A stretch of 64,000 nt of DNA from positions 31,767 to 95,766 of the forward strand of contig JAUCBJ010000640.1 of the NCBI GenBank assembly GCA_032718475.1, written 5' to 3'. This DNA comes from Nemertoderma westbladi (Eukaryota; Xenacoelomorpha; Nemertodermatida; Nemertodermatidae). The position numbers and the translations under genes are program-made. The notes beneath the pieces were generated by a model. It saw only the letters and a list, made by a program, of their open reading frames with translations. It made no database searches and was not told the DNA's origin. This document shows, piece after piece, positions 14,301-27,520 of the stretch (positions are counted from its first letter, which is position 1; each line of letters opens with the position of its first letter).

Positions 14301-17300
14301 TAATATACCCCCGAGGTGAGTAAATAAAGAGGGAGTAGTTCAGGTTAATATACCCCCGAGGTGAGTAAATAAAGAGAGAGTTTAGGTTAATATACCCCCG
14401 AGGTGAGTAAATAAAGAGGGAGTTTAGGTTAATATACCTCCGAGGTGAGTAAATAAAGAGAGAGTTTAGGTTAATATACCTCCGAGGTGAGTAAATAAAG
14501 AGGGAGTTTAGGTTAATATACCTCCGAGGTGAGTAAATAAAGAGAGAGTAGTTCAGGTTAATATACCTCCGAGGTGAGTAAATAAAGAGAGAGTTTAGGT
14601 TAATATACCTCCGAGGTGAGTAAATAAAGAGGGAGTTTAGGTTAATATACCTCCGAGGTGAGTAAATAAAGAGAGAGTTTAGGTTAATATACCTCCGAGG
14701 TGAGTAAATAAAGAGAGAGTTTAGGTTAATATACCTCCGAGGTGAGTAAATAAAGAGGGAGTTTAGGTTAATATACCTCCGAGGTGAGTAAATAAAGAGA
14801 GAGTTTAGGTTAATATACCTCCGAGGTGATTAAATAAAGAGAGAGTAGTTCAGGTTAATATACCCCCGAGGTGAGTAAATAAAGAGAGAGTTTAGGTTAA
14901 TATACCTCCGAGGTGAGTAAATAAAGAGGGAGTTTAGGTTAATATACCCCCGAGGTGAGTAAATAAAGAGGGAGTTTAGGTTAATATACCCCCGAGGTGA
15001 GTAAATAAAGAGGGAATTTAGGTTAATATACCCCCGAGGTGAGTAAATAAAGAGAGAGTTTAGGTTAATATACCCCCGAGGTGAGTAAATAAAGAGGGAG
15101 TTTAGGTTAATATACCCCCGAGGTGAGTAAATAAAGAGAGAGTTTAGGTTAATATACCTCCGAGGTGAGTAAATAAAGAGAGAGTTCAGGTTAATATACC
15201 TCCGAGGTGAGTAAATAAAGAGGGAGTAGTTCAGGTTAATATACCTCCGAGGTGAGTAAATAAAGAGAGAGTAGTTCAGGTTAATATACCCCCGAGGTGA
15301 GTAAATAAAGAGGGAGTAGTTCAGGTTAATATACCTCCGAGGTGAGTAAATAAAGAGAGAGTTCAGGTTAATATACCTCCGAGGTGAGTAAATAAAGAGA
15401 GAGTTTAGGTTAATATACCCCCGAGGTGAGTAAATAAAGAGGGAGTAGTTCAGGTTAATATACCTCCGAGGTGAGTAAATAAAGAGAGAGTTTAGGTTAA
15501 TATACCTCCGAGGTGAGTAAATAAAGAGGGAGTAGTTCAGGTTAATATACCCCCGAGGTGAGTAAATAAAGAGGGAGTAGTTCAGGTTAATATACCCCCG
15601 AGGTGAGTAAATAAAGAGAGAGTTTAGGTTAATATACCTCCGAGGTGAGTAAATAAAGAGAGAGTTTAGGTTAATATACCTCCGAGGTGAGTAAATAAAG
15701 AGAGAGTTCAGGTTAATATACCCCCGAGGTGAGTAAATAAAGAGAGAGTTTAGGTTAATATACCTCCGAGGTGAGTAAATAAAGAGGGAGTTTAGGTTAA
15801 TATACCCCCGAGGTGAGTAAATAAAGAGAGAGTTTAGGTTAATATACCTCCGAGGCGAGTAAATAAAGAGGGAGTTTAGGTTAATATACCTCCGAGGTGA
15901 GTAAATAAAGAGGGAGTTTAGGTTAATATACCTCCGAGGTGAGTAAATAAAGAGGGAGTTTAGGTTAATATACCCCCGAGGTGAGTAAATAAAGAGGGAG
16001 TTTAGGTTAATATACCTCCGAGGTGAGTAAATAAAGAGGGAGTTTAGGTTAATATACCCCCGAGGTGAGTAAATAAAGAGGGAGTTTAGGTTAATATACC
16101 TCCGAGGTGAGTAAATAAAGAGGGAGTTTAGGTTAATATACCTCCGAGGTGAGTAAATAAAGAGGGAGTTTAGGTTAATATACCCCCGAGGTGAGTAAAT
16201 AAAGAGAGAGTTTAGGTTAATATACCTCCGAGGTGAGTAAATAAAGAGGGAGTTTAGGTTAATATACCTCCGAGGTGAGTAAATAAAGAGGGAGTTTAGG
16301 TTAATATACCTCCGAGGTGAGTAAATAAAGAGGGAGTTTAGGTTAATATACCCCCGAGGTGAGTAAATAAAGAGAGAGTTTAGGTTAATATACCCCCGAG
16401 GTGAGTAAATAAAGAGAGAGTTTAGGTTAATATACCTCCGAGGTGAGTAAATAAAGAGGGAGTTTAGGTTAATATACCTCCGAGGTGAGTAAATAAAGAG
16501 GGAGTTTAGGTTAATATACCCCCGAGGTGAGTAAATAAAGAGAGAGTTTAGGTTAATATACCTCCGAGGTGAGTAAATAAAGAGGGAGTAGTTCAGGTTA
16601 ATATACCTCCGAGGTGAGTAAATAAAGAGAGAGTTTAGGTTAATATACCTCCGAGGTGAGTAAATAAAGATATAGTTTAGGTTAATATACCTCCGAGGTG
16701 AGTAAATAAAGAGAGAGTTTAGGTTAATATACCTCCGAGGTGAGTAAATAAAGAGGGAGTTTAGGTTAATATACCTCCGAGGTGAGTAAATAAAGAGGGA
16801 GTTTAGGTTAATATACCTCCGAGGTGAGTAAATAAAGAGGGAGTAGTTCAGGTTAATATACCTCCGAGGTGAGTAAATAAAGAGAGAGTTTAGGTTAATA
16901 TACCTCCGAGGTGAGTAAATAAAGATATAGTTTAGGTTAATATACCCCCGAGGTGAGTAAATAAAGAGGGAGTTTAGGTTAATATACCCCCGAGGTGAGT
17001 AAATAAAGAGGGAGTTCAGGTTAATATACCTCCGAGGTGAGTAAATAAAGAGGGAGTTTAGGTTAATATACCCCCGAGGTGAGTAAATAAAGAGGGAGTT
17101 CAGGTTAATATACCTCCGAGGTGAGTAAATAAAGAGGGAGTTTAGGTTAATATACCTCCGAGGTGAGTAAATAAAGAGAGAGTAGTTCAGGTTAATATAC
17201 CTCCGAGGTGAGTAAATAAAGAGGGAGTTTAGGTTAATATACCCCCGAGGTGAGTAAATAAAGAGGGAGTTTAGGTTAATATACCCCCGAGGTGAGTAAA

Positions 17301-20002
17301 TAAAGAGGGAGTTCAGGTTAATATACCTCCGAGGTGAGTAAATAAAGAGGGAGTTTAGGTTAATATACCTCCGAGGTGAGTAAATAAAGAGAGAGTAGTT
17401 CAGGTTAATATACCCCCGAGGTGAGTAAATAAAGAGGGAGTTCAGGTTAATATACCTCCGAGGTGAGTAAATAAAGAGGGAGTTTAGGTTAATATACCTC
17501 CGAGGTGAGTAAATAAAGAGAGAGTAGTTCAGGTTAATATACCTCCGAGGTGAGTAAATAAAGAGGGAGTTTAGGTTAATATACCTCCGAGGTGAGTAAA
17601 TAAAGAGGGAGTAGTTCAGGTTAATATACCTCCGAGGTGAGTAAATAAAGAGAGAGTTTAGGTTAATATACCTCCGAGGTGAGTAAATAAAGAGAGAGTT
17701 TAGGTTAATATACCTCCGAGGTGAGTAAATAAAGAGGGAGTTTAGGTTAATATACCCCCGAGGTGAGTAAATAAAGAGGGAGTTCAGGTTAATATACCTC
17801 CGAGGTGAGTAAATAAAGAGGGAGTTTAGGTTAATATACCCCCGAGGTGAGTAAATAAAGAGAGAGTAGTTCAGGTTAATATACCTCCGAGGTGAGTAAA
17901 TAAAGAGGGAGTTTAGGTTAATATACCTCCGAGGTGAGTAAATAAAGAGGGAGTAGTTCAGGTTAATATACCTCCGAGGTGAGTAAATAAAGAGGGAGTT
18001 TAGGTTAATATACCTCCGAGGTGAGTAAATAAAGAGGGAGTAGTTCAGGTTAATATACCTCCGAGGTGAGTAAATAAAGAGAGAGTTTAGGTTAATATAC
18101 CTCCGAGGTGAGTAAATAAAGAGAGAGTTTAGGTTAATATACCTCCGAGGTGAGTAAATAAAGAGAGAGTTTAGGTTAATATACCTCCGAGGTGAGTAAA
18201 TAAAGAGGGAGTTTAGGTTAATATACCTCCGAGGTGAGTAAATAAAGAGAGAGTTTAGGTTAATATACCTCCGAGGTGAGTAAATAAAGAGAGAGTTTAG
18301 GTTAATATACCTCCGAGGTGAGTAAATAAAGAGAGAGTTTAGGTTAATATACCTCCGAGGTGAGTAAATAAAGAGAGAGTTTAGGTTAATATACCTCCGA
18401 GGTGAGTAAATAAAGAGAGAGTTTAGGTTAATATACCTCCGAGGTGAGTAAATAAAGAGAGAGTTTAGGTTAATATACCTCCGAGGTGAGTAAATAAAGA
18501 GAGAGTTTAGGTTAATATACCTCCGAGGTGAGTAAATAAAGAGAGAGTTTAGGTTAATATACCTCCGAGGTGAGTAAATAAAGAGAGAGTTTAGGTTAAT
18601 ATACCTCCGAGGTGAGTAAATAAAGAGAGAGTTTAGGTTAATATACCTCCGAGGTGAGTAAATAAAGAGGGAGTAGTTCAGGTTAATATACCTCCGAGGT
18701 GAGTAAATAAAGAGGGAGTAGTTCAGGTTAATATACCTCCGAGGTGAGTAAATAAAGAGGGAGTTCAGGTTAATATACCCCCGAGGTGAGTAAATAAAGA
18801 TATAGTTCAGGTTAATATACCTCCGAGGTGAGTAAATAAAGAGGGAGTTCAGGTTAATATACCCCCGAGGTGAGTAAATAAAGATATAGTTCAGGTTAAT
18901 ATACCTCCGAGGTGAGTAAATAAAGAGGGAGTTTAGGTTAATATACCTCCGAGGTGAGTAAATAAAGAGGGAGTAGTTTAGGTTAATATACCTCCGAGGT
19001 GAGTAAATAAAGAGGGAGTTCAGGTTAATATACCCCCGAGGTGAGTAAATAAAGATATAGTTCAGGTTAATATACCTCCGAGGTGAGTAAATAAAGAGGG
19101 AGTTCAGGTTAATATACCCCCGAGGTGAGTAAATAAAGATATAGTTCAGGTTAATATACCTCCGAGGTGAGTAAATAAAGAGAGAGTTTAGGTTAATATA
19201 CCTCCGAGGTGAGTAAATAAAGAGGGAGTAGTTCAGGTTAATATACCTCCGAGGTGAGTAAATAAAGAGGGAGTTCAGGTTAATATACCCCCGAGGTGAG
19301 TAAATAAAGATATAGTTCAGGTTAATATACCTCCGAGGTGAGTAAATAAAGAGGGAGTTCAGGTTAATATACCCCCGAGGTGAGTAAATAAAGAGAGAGT
19401 AGTTCAGGTTAATATACCTCCGAGGTGAGTAAATAAAGAGGGAGTTCAGGTTAATATACCCCCGAGGTGAGTAAATAAAGATATAGTTCAGGTTAATATA
19501 CCTCCGAGGTGAGTAAATAAAGAGGGAGTTCAGGTTAATATACCCCCGAGGTGAGTAAATAAAGAGAGAGTAGTTCAGGTTAATATACCTCCGAGGTGAG
19601 TAAATAAAGAGGGAGTTCAGGTTAATATACCCCCGAGGTGAGTAAATAAAGATATAGTTCAGGTTAATATACCTCCGAGGTGAGTAAATAAAGAGGGAGT
19701 TCAGGTTAATATACCCCCGAGGTGAGTAAATAAAGAGAGAGTTTAGGTTAATATACCTCCGAGGTGAGTAAATAAAGAGAGAGTTTAGGTTAATATACCT
19801 CCGAGGTGAGTAAATAAAGAGGGAGTTCAGGTTAATATACCCCCGAGGTGAGTAAATAAAGAGGGAGTAGTTCAGGTTAATATACCCCCGAGGTGAGTAA
19901 ATAAAGAGAGAGTTTAGGTTAATATACCTCCGAGGTGAGTAAATAAAGAGGGAGTTTAGGTTAATATACCTCCGAGGTGAGTAAATAAAGAGGGAGTTCA
20001 GG

Positions 20003-22610
20003 TTAATATACCCCGAGGTGAGTAAATAAAGAGGGAGTTTAGGTTAATATACCTCCGAGGTGAGTAAATAAAGAGAGAGTTTAGGTTAATATACCTCCGA
20101 GGTGAGTAAATAAAGAGAGAGTTTAGGTTAATATACCTCCGAGGTGAGTAAATAAAGAGGGAGTAGTTCAGGTTAATATACCTCCGAGGTGAGTAAATAA
20201 AGAGAGAGTTTAGGTTAATATACCTCCGAGGTGAGTAAATAAAGAGGGAGTAGTTCAGGTTAATATACCTCCGAGGTGAGTAAATAAAGAGGGAGTTTAG
20301 GTTAATATACCTCCGAGGTGAGTAAATAAAGAGAGAGTTCAGGTTAATATACCCCGAGGTGAGTAAATAAAGAGGGAGTTCAGGTTAATATACCCCCGAG
20401 GTGAGTAAATAAAGAGGGAGTTCAGGTTAATATACCCCGAGGTGAGTAAATAAAGAGGGAGTTCAGGTTAATATACCCCCGAGGTGAGTAAATAAAGAGG
20501 GAGTAGTTCAGGTTAATATACCTCCGAGGTGAGTAAATAAAGAGGGAGTTTAGGTTAATATACCTCCGAGGTGAGTAAATAAAGAGAGAGTTCAGGTTAA
20601 TATACCCCGAGGTGAGTAAATAAAGAGGGAGTTCAGGTTAATATACCCCGAGGTGAGTAAATAAAGAGGGAGTTCAGGTTAATATACCCCCGAGGTGAGT
20701 AAATAAAGAGGGAGTAGTTCAGGTTAATATACCCCCGAGGTGAGTAAATAAAGAGAGAGTTTAGGTTAATATACCTCCGAGGTGAGTAAATAAAGAGGGA
20801 GTTTAGGTTAATATACCTCCGAGGTGAGTAAATAAAGAGGGAGTTCAGGTTAATATACCCCGAGGTGAGTAAATAAAGAGGGAGTTTAGGTTAATATACC
20901 TCCGAGGTGAGTAAATAAAGAGAGAGTTTAGGTTAATATACCTCCGAGGTGAGTAAATAAAGAGAGAGTTTAGGTTAATATACCTCCGAGGTGAGTAAAT
21001 AAAGAGGGAGTAGTTCAGGTTAATATACCTCCGAGGTGAGTAAATAAAGAGGGAGTAGTTCAGGTTAATATACCCCGAGGTGAGTAAATAAAGAGGGAGT
21101 TCAGGTTAATATACCCCGAGGTGAGTAAATAAAGAGGGAGTTTAGGTTAATATACCTCCGAGGTGAGTAAATAAAGAGGGAGTTTAGGTTAATATACCTC
21201 CGAGGTGAGTAAATAAAGAGAGAGTTTAGGTTAATATACCTCCGAGGTGAGTAAATAAAGAGAGAGTTTAGGTTAATATACCTCCGAGGTGAGTAAATAA
21301 AGAGAGAGTTTAGGTTAATATACCTCCGAGGTGAGTAAATAAAGAGGGAGTAGTTCAGGTTAATATACCTCCGAGGTGAGTAAATAAAGAGAGAGTTTAG
21401 GTTAATATACCTCCGAGGTGAGTAAATAAAGAGAGAGTTTAGGTTAATATACCTCCGAGGTGAGTAAATAAAGAGAGAGTTTAGGTTAATATACCCCCGA
21501 GGTGAGTAAATAAAGAGGGAGTTTAGGTTAATATACCTCCGAGGTGAGTAAATAAAGAGAGAGTTTAGGTTAATATACCTCCGAGGTGAGTAAATAAAGA
21601 GAGAGTTTAGGTTAATATACCTCCGAGGTGAGTAAATAAAGAGGGAGTAGTTCAGGTTAATATACCTCCGAGGTGAGTAAATAAAGAGAGAGTTTAGGTT
21701 AATATACCTCCGAGGTGAGTAAATAAAGAGGGAGTAGTTCAGGTTAATATACCTCCGAGGTGAGTAAATAAAGAGAGAGTTTAGGTTAATATACCTCCGA
21801 GGTGAGTAAATAAAGAGGGAGTAGTTCAGGTTAATATACCTCCGAGGTGAGTAAATAAAGAGGGAGTTTAGGTTAATATACCTCCGAGGTGAGTAAATAA
21901 AGAGAGAGTTCAGGTTAATATACCTCCGAGGTGAGTAAATAAAGAGGGAGTAGTTCAGGTTAATATACCTCCGAGGTGAGTAAATAAAGAGAGAGTTTAG
22001 GTTAATATACCTCCGAGGTGAGTAAATAAAGAGGGAGTAGTTCAGGTTAATATACCTCCGAGGTGAGTAAATAAAGAGGGAGTTCAGGTTAATATACCCC
22101 GAGGTGAGTAAATAAAGAGAGAGTTTAGGTTAATATACCTCCGAGGTGAGTAAATAAAGAGGGAGTAGTTCAGGTTAATATACCTCCGAGGTGAGTAAAT
22201 AAAGAGGGAGTTCAGGTTAATATACCCCGAGGTGAGTAAATAAAGAGGGAGTTTAGGTTAATATACCTCCGAGGTGAGTAAATAAAGAGGGAGTAGTTCA
22301 GGTTAATATACCTCCGAGGTGAGTAAATAAAGAGGGAGTAGTTCAGGTTAATATACCTCCGAGGTGAGTAAATAAAGAGGGAGTAGTTCAGGTTAATATA
22401 CCTCCGAGGTGAGTAAATAAAGAGGGAGTAGTTCAGGTTAATATACCTCCGAGGTGAGTAAATAAAGAGAGAGTTTAGGTTAATATACCTCCGAGGTGAG
22501 TAAATAAAGAGGGAGTTTAGGTTAATATACCTCCGAGGTGAGTAAATAAAGAGGGAGTTCAGGTTAATATACCCCGAGGTGAGTAAATAAAGAGAGAGTT
22601 CAGGTTAATA
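20003..22610. repeat. Higher-order block A, dispersed copy of blocks B and C
   Basis: A run of 41-bp (TACCCCGAGG) marker units here matches block B at a displacement of 14,202 bp (20,003 to 34,205; 20,344 to 34,546). The displacement rises to 14,334 at 21,065 because B has three extra units (132 bp) there. It becomes 14,337 by 22,089 and returns to 14,202 at 22,564 because A has three extra 45-bp units (135 bp). Similarity continues to the left through a zone of GATATAG-tailed units (about 18,790-19,660). Confidence 0.85.
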
Positions 22611-25600
22611 TACCTCCGAGGTGAGTAAATAAAGAGAGAGTTCAGGTTAATATACCCCCGAGGTGAGTAAATAAAGAGAGAGTTTAGGTTAATATACCTC
22701 CGAGGTGAGTAAATAAAGAGAGAGTTTAGGTTAATATACCTCCGAGGTGAGTAAATAAAGAGAGAGTTTAGGTTAATATACCTCCGAGGTGAGTAAATAA
22801 AGAGAGAGTTCAGGTTAATATACCCCCGAGGTGAGTAAATAAAGATATAGTTTAGGTTAATATACCCCCGAGGTGAGTAAATAAAGATATAGTTTAGGTT
22901 AATATACCCCCGAGGTGAGTAAATAAAGAGGGAGTTTAGGTTAATATACCTCCGAGGTGAGTAAATAAAGAGAGAGTTTAGGTTAATATACCTCCGAGGT
23001 GAGTAAATAAAGAGGGAGTTTAGGTTAATATACCTCCGAGGTGAGTAAATAAAGAGAGAGTAGTTCAGGTTAATATACCTCCGAGGTGAGTAAATAAAGA
23101 GGGAGTAGTTCAGGTTAATATACCCCCGAGGTGAGTAAATAAAGAGAGAGTTTAGGTTAATATACCTCCGAGGTGAGTAAATAAAGAGGGAGTTTAGGTT
23201 AATATACCCCCGAGGTGAGTAAATAAAGAGAGAGTTTAGGTTAATATACCCCCGAGGTGAGTAAATAAAGAGAGAGTTCAGGTTAATATACCCCCGAGGT
23301 GAGTAAATAAAGAGAGAGTTTAGGTTAATATACCTCCGAGGTGAGTAAATAAAGAGGGAGTAGTTCAGGTTAATATACCTCCGAGGTGAGTAAATAAAGA
23401 GAGAGTTTAGGTTAATATACCTCCGAGGTGAGTAAATAAAGAGGGAGTAGTTCAGGTTAATATACCTCCGAGGTGAGTAAATAAAGAGAGAGTTTAGGTT
23501 AATATACCCCCGAGGTGAGTAAATAAAGAGAGAGTTCAGGTTAATATACCTCCGAGGTGAGTAAATAAAGAGAGAGTTCAGGTTAATATACCTCCGAGGT
23601 GAGTAAATAAAGAGGGAGTTTAGGTTAATATACCCCCGAGGTGAGTAAATAAAGAGGGAGTAGTTCAGGTTAATATACCTCCGAGGTGAGTAAATAAAGA
23701 GGGAGTTTAGGTTAATATACCTCCGAGGTGAGTAAATAAAGAAGGAGTAGTTCAGGTTAATATACCTCCGAGGTGAGTAAATAAAGAGAGAGTTTAGGTT
23801 AATATACCTCCGAGGTGAGTAAATAAAGAGAGAGTTTAGGTTAATATACCTCCGAGGTGAGTAAATAAAGAGAGAGTTTAGGTTAATATACCTCCGAGGT
23901 GAGTAAATAAAGAGGGAGTAGTTCAGGTTAATATACCTCCGAGGTGAGTAAATAAAGAGAGAGTTTAGGTTAATATACCCCCGAGGTGAGTAAATAAAGA
24001 GAGAGTTCAGGTTAATATACCTCCGAGGTGAGTAAATAAAGAGGGAGTAGTTCAGGTTAATATACCTCCGAGGTGAGTAAATAAAGAGGGAGTTTAGGTT
24101 AATATACTTCCGAGGTGAGTAAATAAAGAGGGAGTTTAGGTTAATATACCTCCGAGGTGAGTAAATAAAGAGGGAGTAGTTCAGGTTAATATACCTCCGA
24201 GGTGAGTAAATAAAGAGAGAGTTTAGGTTAATATACCTCCGAGGTGAGTAAATAAAGAGGGAGTAGTTCAGGTTAATATACCCCGAGGTGAGTAAATAAA
24301 GAGGGAGTAGTTCAGGTTAATATACCTCCGAGGTGAGTAAATAAAGAGAGAGTTTAGGTTAATATACCTCCGAGGTGAGTAAATAAAGAGAGAGTTTAGG
24401 TTAATATACCCCCGAGGTGAGTAAATAAAGAGAGAGTAGTTCAGGTTAATATACCCCCGAGGTGAGTAAATAAAGAGAGAGTTTAGGTTAATATACCTCC
24501 GAGGTGAGTAAATAAAGAGGGAGTAGTTCAGGTTAATATACCCCCGAGGTGAGTAAATAAAGAGGGAGTAGTTCAGGTTAATATACCTCCGAGGTGAGTA
24601 AATAAAGAGAGAGTTTAGGTTAATATACCTCCGAGGTGAGTAAATAAAGAGGGAGTAGTTCAGGTTAATATACCTCCGAGGTGAGTAAATAAAGAGAGAG
24701 TTTAGGTTAATATACCTCCGAGGTGAGTAAATAAAGAGGGAGTAGTTCAGGTTAATATACCCCCGAGGTGAGTAAATAAAGAGAGAGTTTAGGTTAATAT
24801 ACCTCCGAGGTGAGTAAATAAAGAGGGAGTTTAGGTTAATATACCTCCGAGGTGAGTAAATAAAGAGGGAGTTTAGGTTAATATACCTCCGAGGTGAGTA
24901 AATAAAGAGGGAGTAGTTCAGGTTAATATACCTCCGAGGTGAGTAAATAAAGAGGGAGTAGTTCAGGTTAATATACCTCCGAGGTGAGTAAATAAAGAGA
25001 GAGTTTAGGTTAATATACCTCCGAGGTGAGTAAATAAAGAGGGAGTTCAGGTTAATATACCTCCGAGGTGAGTAAATAAAGAGGGAGTTCAGGTTAATAT
25101 ACCTCCGAGGTGAGTAAATAAAGAGAGAGTTTAGGTTAATATACCCCCGAGGTGAGTAAATAAAGAGGGAGTAGTTCAGGTTAATATACCTCCGAGGTGA
25201 GTAAATAAAGAGAGAGTTTAGGTTAATATACCTCCGAGGTGAGTAAATAAAGAGAGAGTTTAGGTTAATATACCTCCGAGGTGAGTAAATAAAGAGGGAG
25301 TTTAGGTTAATATACCTCCGAGGTGAGTAAATAAAGAGGGAGTAGTTCAGGTTAATATACCTCCGAGGTGAGTAAATAAAGAGAGAGTTTAGGTTAATAT
25401 ACCTCCGAGGTGAGTAAATAAAGAGGGAGTTTAGGTTAATATACCTCCGAGGTGAGTAAATAAAGAGAGAGTTTAGGTTAATATACCTCCGAGGTGAGTA
25501 AATAAAGAGGGAGTTTAGGTTAATATACCTCCGAGGTGAGTAAATAAAGAGAGAGTTTAGGTTAATATACCTCCGAGGTGAGTAAATAAAGAGGGAGTTT

Positions 25601-26519
25601 AGGTTAATATACCTCCGAGGTGAGTAAATAAAGAGAGAGTTTAGGTTAATATACCTCCGAGGTGAGTAAATAAAGAGGGAGTTTAGGTTAATATACCTCC
25701 GAGGTGAGTAAATAAAGAGGGAGTAGTTCAGGTTAATATACCTCCGAGGTGAGTAAATAAAGAGGGAGTAGTTCAGGTTAATATACCTCCGAGGTGAGTA
25801 AATAAAGAGGGAGTAGTTCAGGTTAATATACCTCCGAGGTGAGTAAATAAAGAGGGAGTAGTTCAGGTTAATATACCTCCGAGGTGAGTAAATAAAGAGG
25901 GAGTAGTTCAGGTTAATATACCTCCGAGGTGAGTAAATAAAGAGGGAGTTCAGGTTAATATACCTCCGAGGTGAGTAAATAAAGAGGGAGTTCAGGTTAA
26001 TATACCTCCGAGGTGAGTAAATAAAGAGAGAGTTTAGGTTAATATACCTCCGAGGTGAGTAAATAAAGAGGGAGTAGTTCAGGTTAATATACCTCCGAGG
26101 TGAGTAAATAAAGAGGGAGTAGTTCAGGTTAATATACCTCCGAGGTGAGTAAATAAAGAGGGAGTTTAGGTTAATATACCTCCGAGGTGAGTAAATAAAG
26201 AGGGAGTTTAGGTTAATATACCCCCGAGGTGAGTAAATAAAGAGGGAGTTTAGGTTAATATACCCCCGAGGTGAGTAAATAAAGAGAGAGTTTAGGTTAA
26301 TATACCTCCGAGGTGAGTAAATAAAGAGGGAGTAGTTCAGGTTAATATACCTCCGAGGTGAGTAAATAAAGAGGGAGTAGTTCAGGTTAATATACCTCCG
26401 AGGTGAGTAAATAAAGAGGGAGTTTAGGTTAATATACCTCCGAGGTGAGTAAATAAAGAGGGAGTTTAGGTTAATATACCCCCGAGGTGAGTAAATAAAG
26501 AGGGAGTTTAGGTTAATAT

Positions 26520-27520
26520 ACCTCCGAGGTGAGTAAATAAAGAGAGAGTTTAGGTTAATATACCTCCGAGGTGAGTAAATAAAGAGAGAGTTTAGGTTAA
26601 TATACCTCCGAGGTGAGTAAATAAAGAGGGAGTTTAGGTTAATATACCTCCGAGGTGAGTAAATAAAGAGAGAGTTTAGGTTAATATACCTCCGAGGTGA
26701 GTAAATAAAGAGAGAGTTTAGGTTAATATACCTCCGAGGTGAGTAAATAAAGAGGGAGTTTAGGTTAATATACCTCCGAGGTGAGTAAATAAAGAGGGAG
26801 TAGTTCAGGTTAATATACCTCCGAGGTGAGTAAATAAAGAGAGAGTTCAGGTTAATATACCCCCGAGGTCAGTAAATAAAGAGAGAGTTTAGGTTAATAT
26901 ACCTCCGAGGTGAGTAAATAAAGAGGGAGTAGTTCAGGTTAATATACCTCCGAGGTGAGTAAATAAAGAGGGAGTAGTTCAGGTTAATATACCTCCGAGG
27001 TGAGTAAATAAAGAGGGAGTAGTTCAGGTTAATATACCTCCGAGGTGAGTAAATAAAGAGGGAGTTCAGGTTAATATACCTCCGAGGTGAGTAAATAAAG
27101 AGGGAGTTCAGGTTAATATACCTCCGAGGTGAGTAAATAAAGAGGGAGTAGTTCAGGTTAATATACCTCCGAGGTGAGTAAATAAAGAGAGAGTTCAGGT
27201 TAATATACCCCCGAGGTCAGTAAATAAAGAGAGAGTTTAGGTTAATATACCTCCGAGGTGAGTAAATAAAGAGGGAGTAGTTCAGGTTAATATACCTCCG
27301 AGGTGAGTAAATAAAGAGGGAGTAGTTCAGGTTAATATACCTCCGAGGTGAGTAAATAAAGAGGGAGTAGTTCAGGTTAATATACCTCCGAGGTGAGTAA
27401 ATAAAGAGGGAGTTCAGGTTAATATACCTCCGAGGTGAGTAAATAAAGAGGGAGTTCAGGTTAATATACCTCCGAGGTGAGTAAATAAAGAGGGAGTAGT
27501 TCAGGTTAATATACCTCCGA
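26520..27520. repeat. 348-bp duplication marked by a GGTCAG mutation
   Basis: Two units carry GAGGTCAG instead of GAGGTGAG, at about 26,870 and 27,218. They are 348 bp apart, equal to eight units (four of 45 and four of 42 bp), with the same variant order around them. The rare change therefore arose once and was copied. It destroys the GTGAGT motif in these two units and puts a TGA stop in the otherwise open minus-strand frame. Confidence 0.85.
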
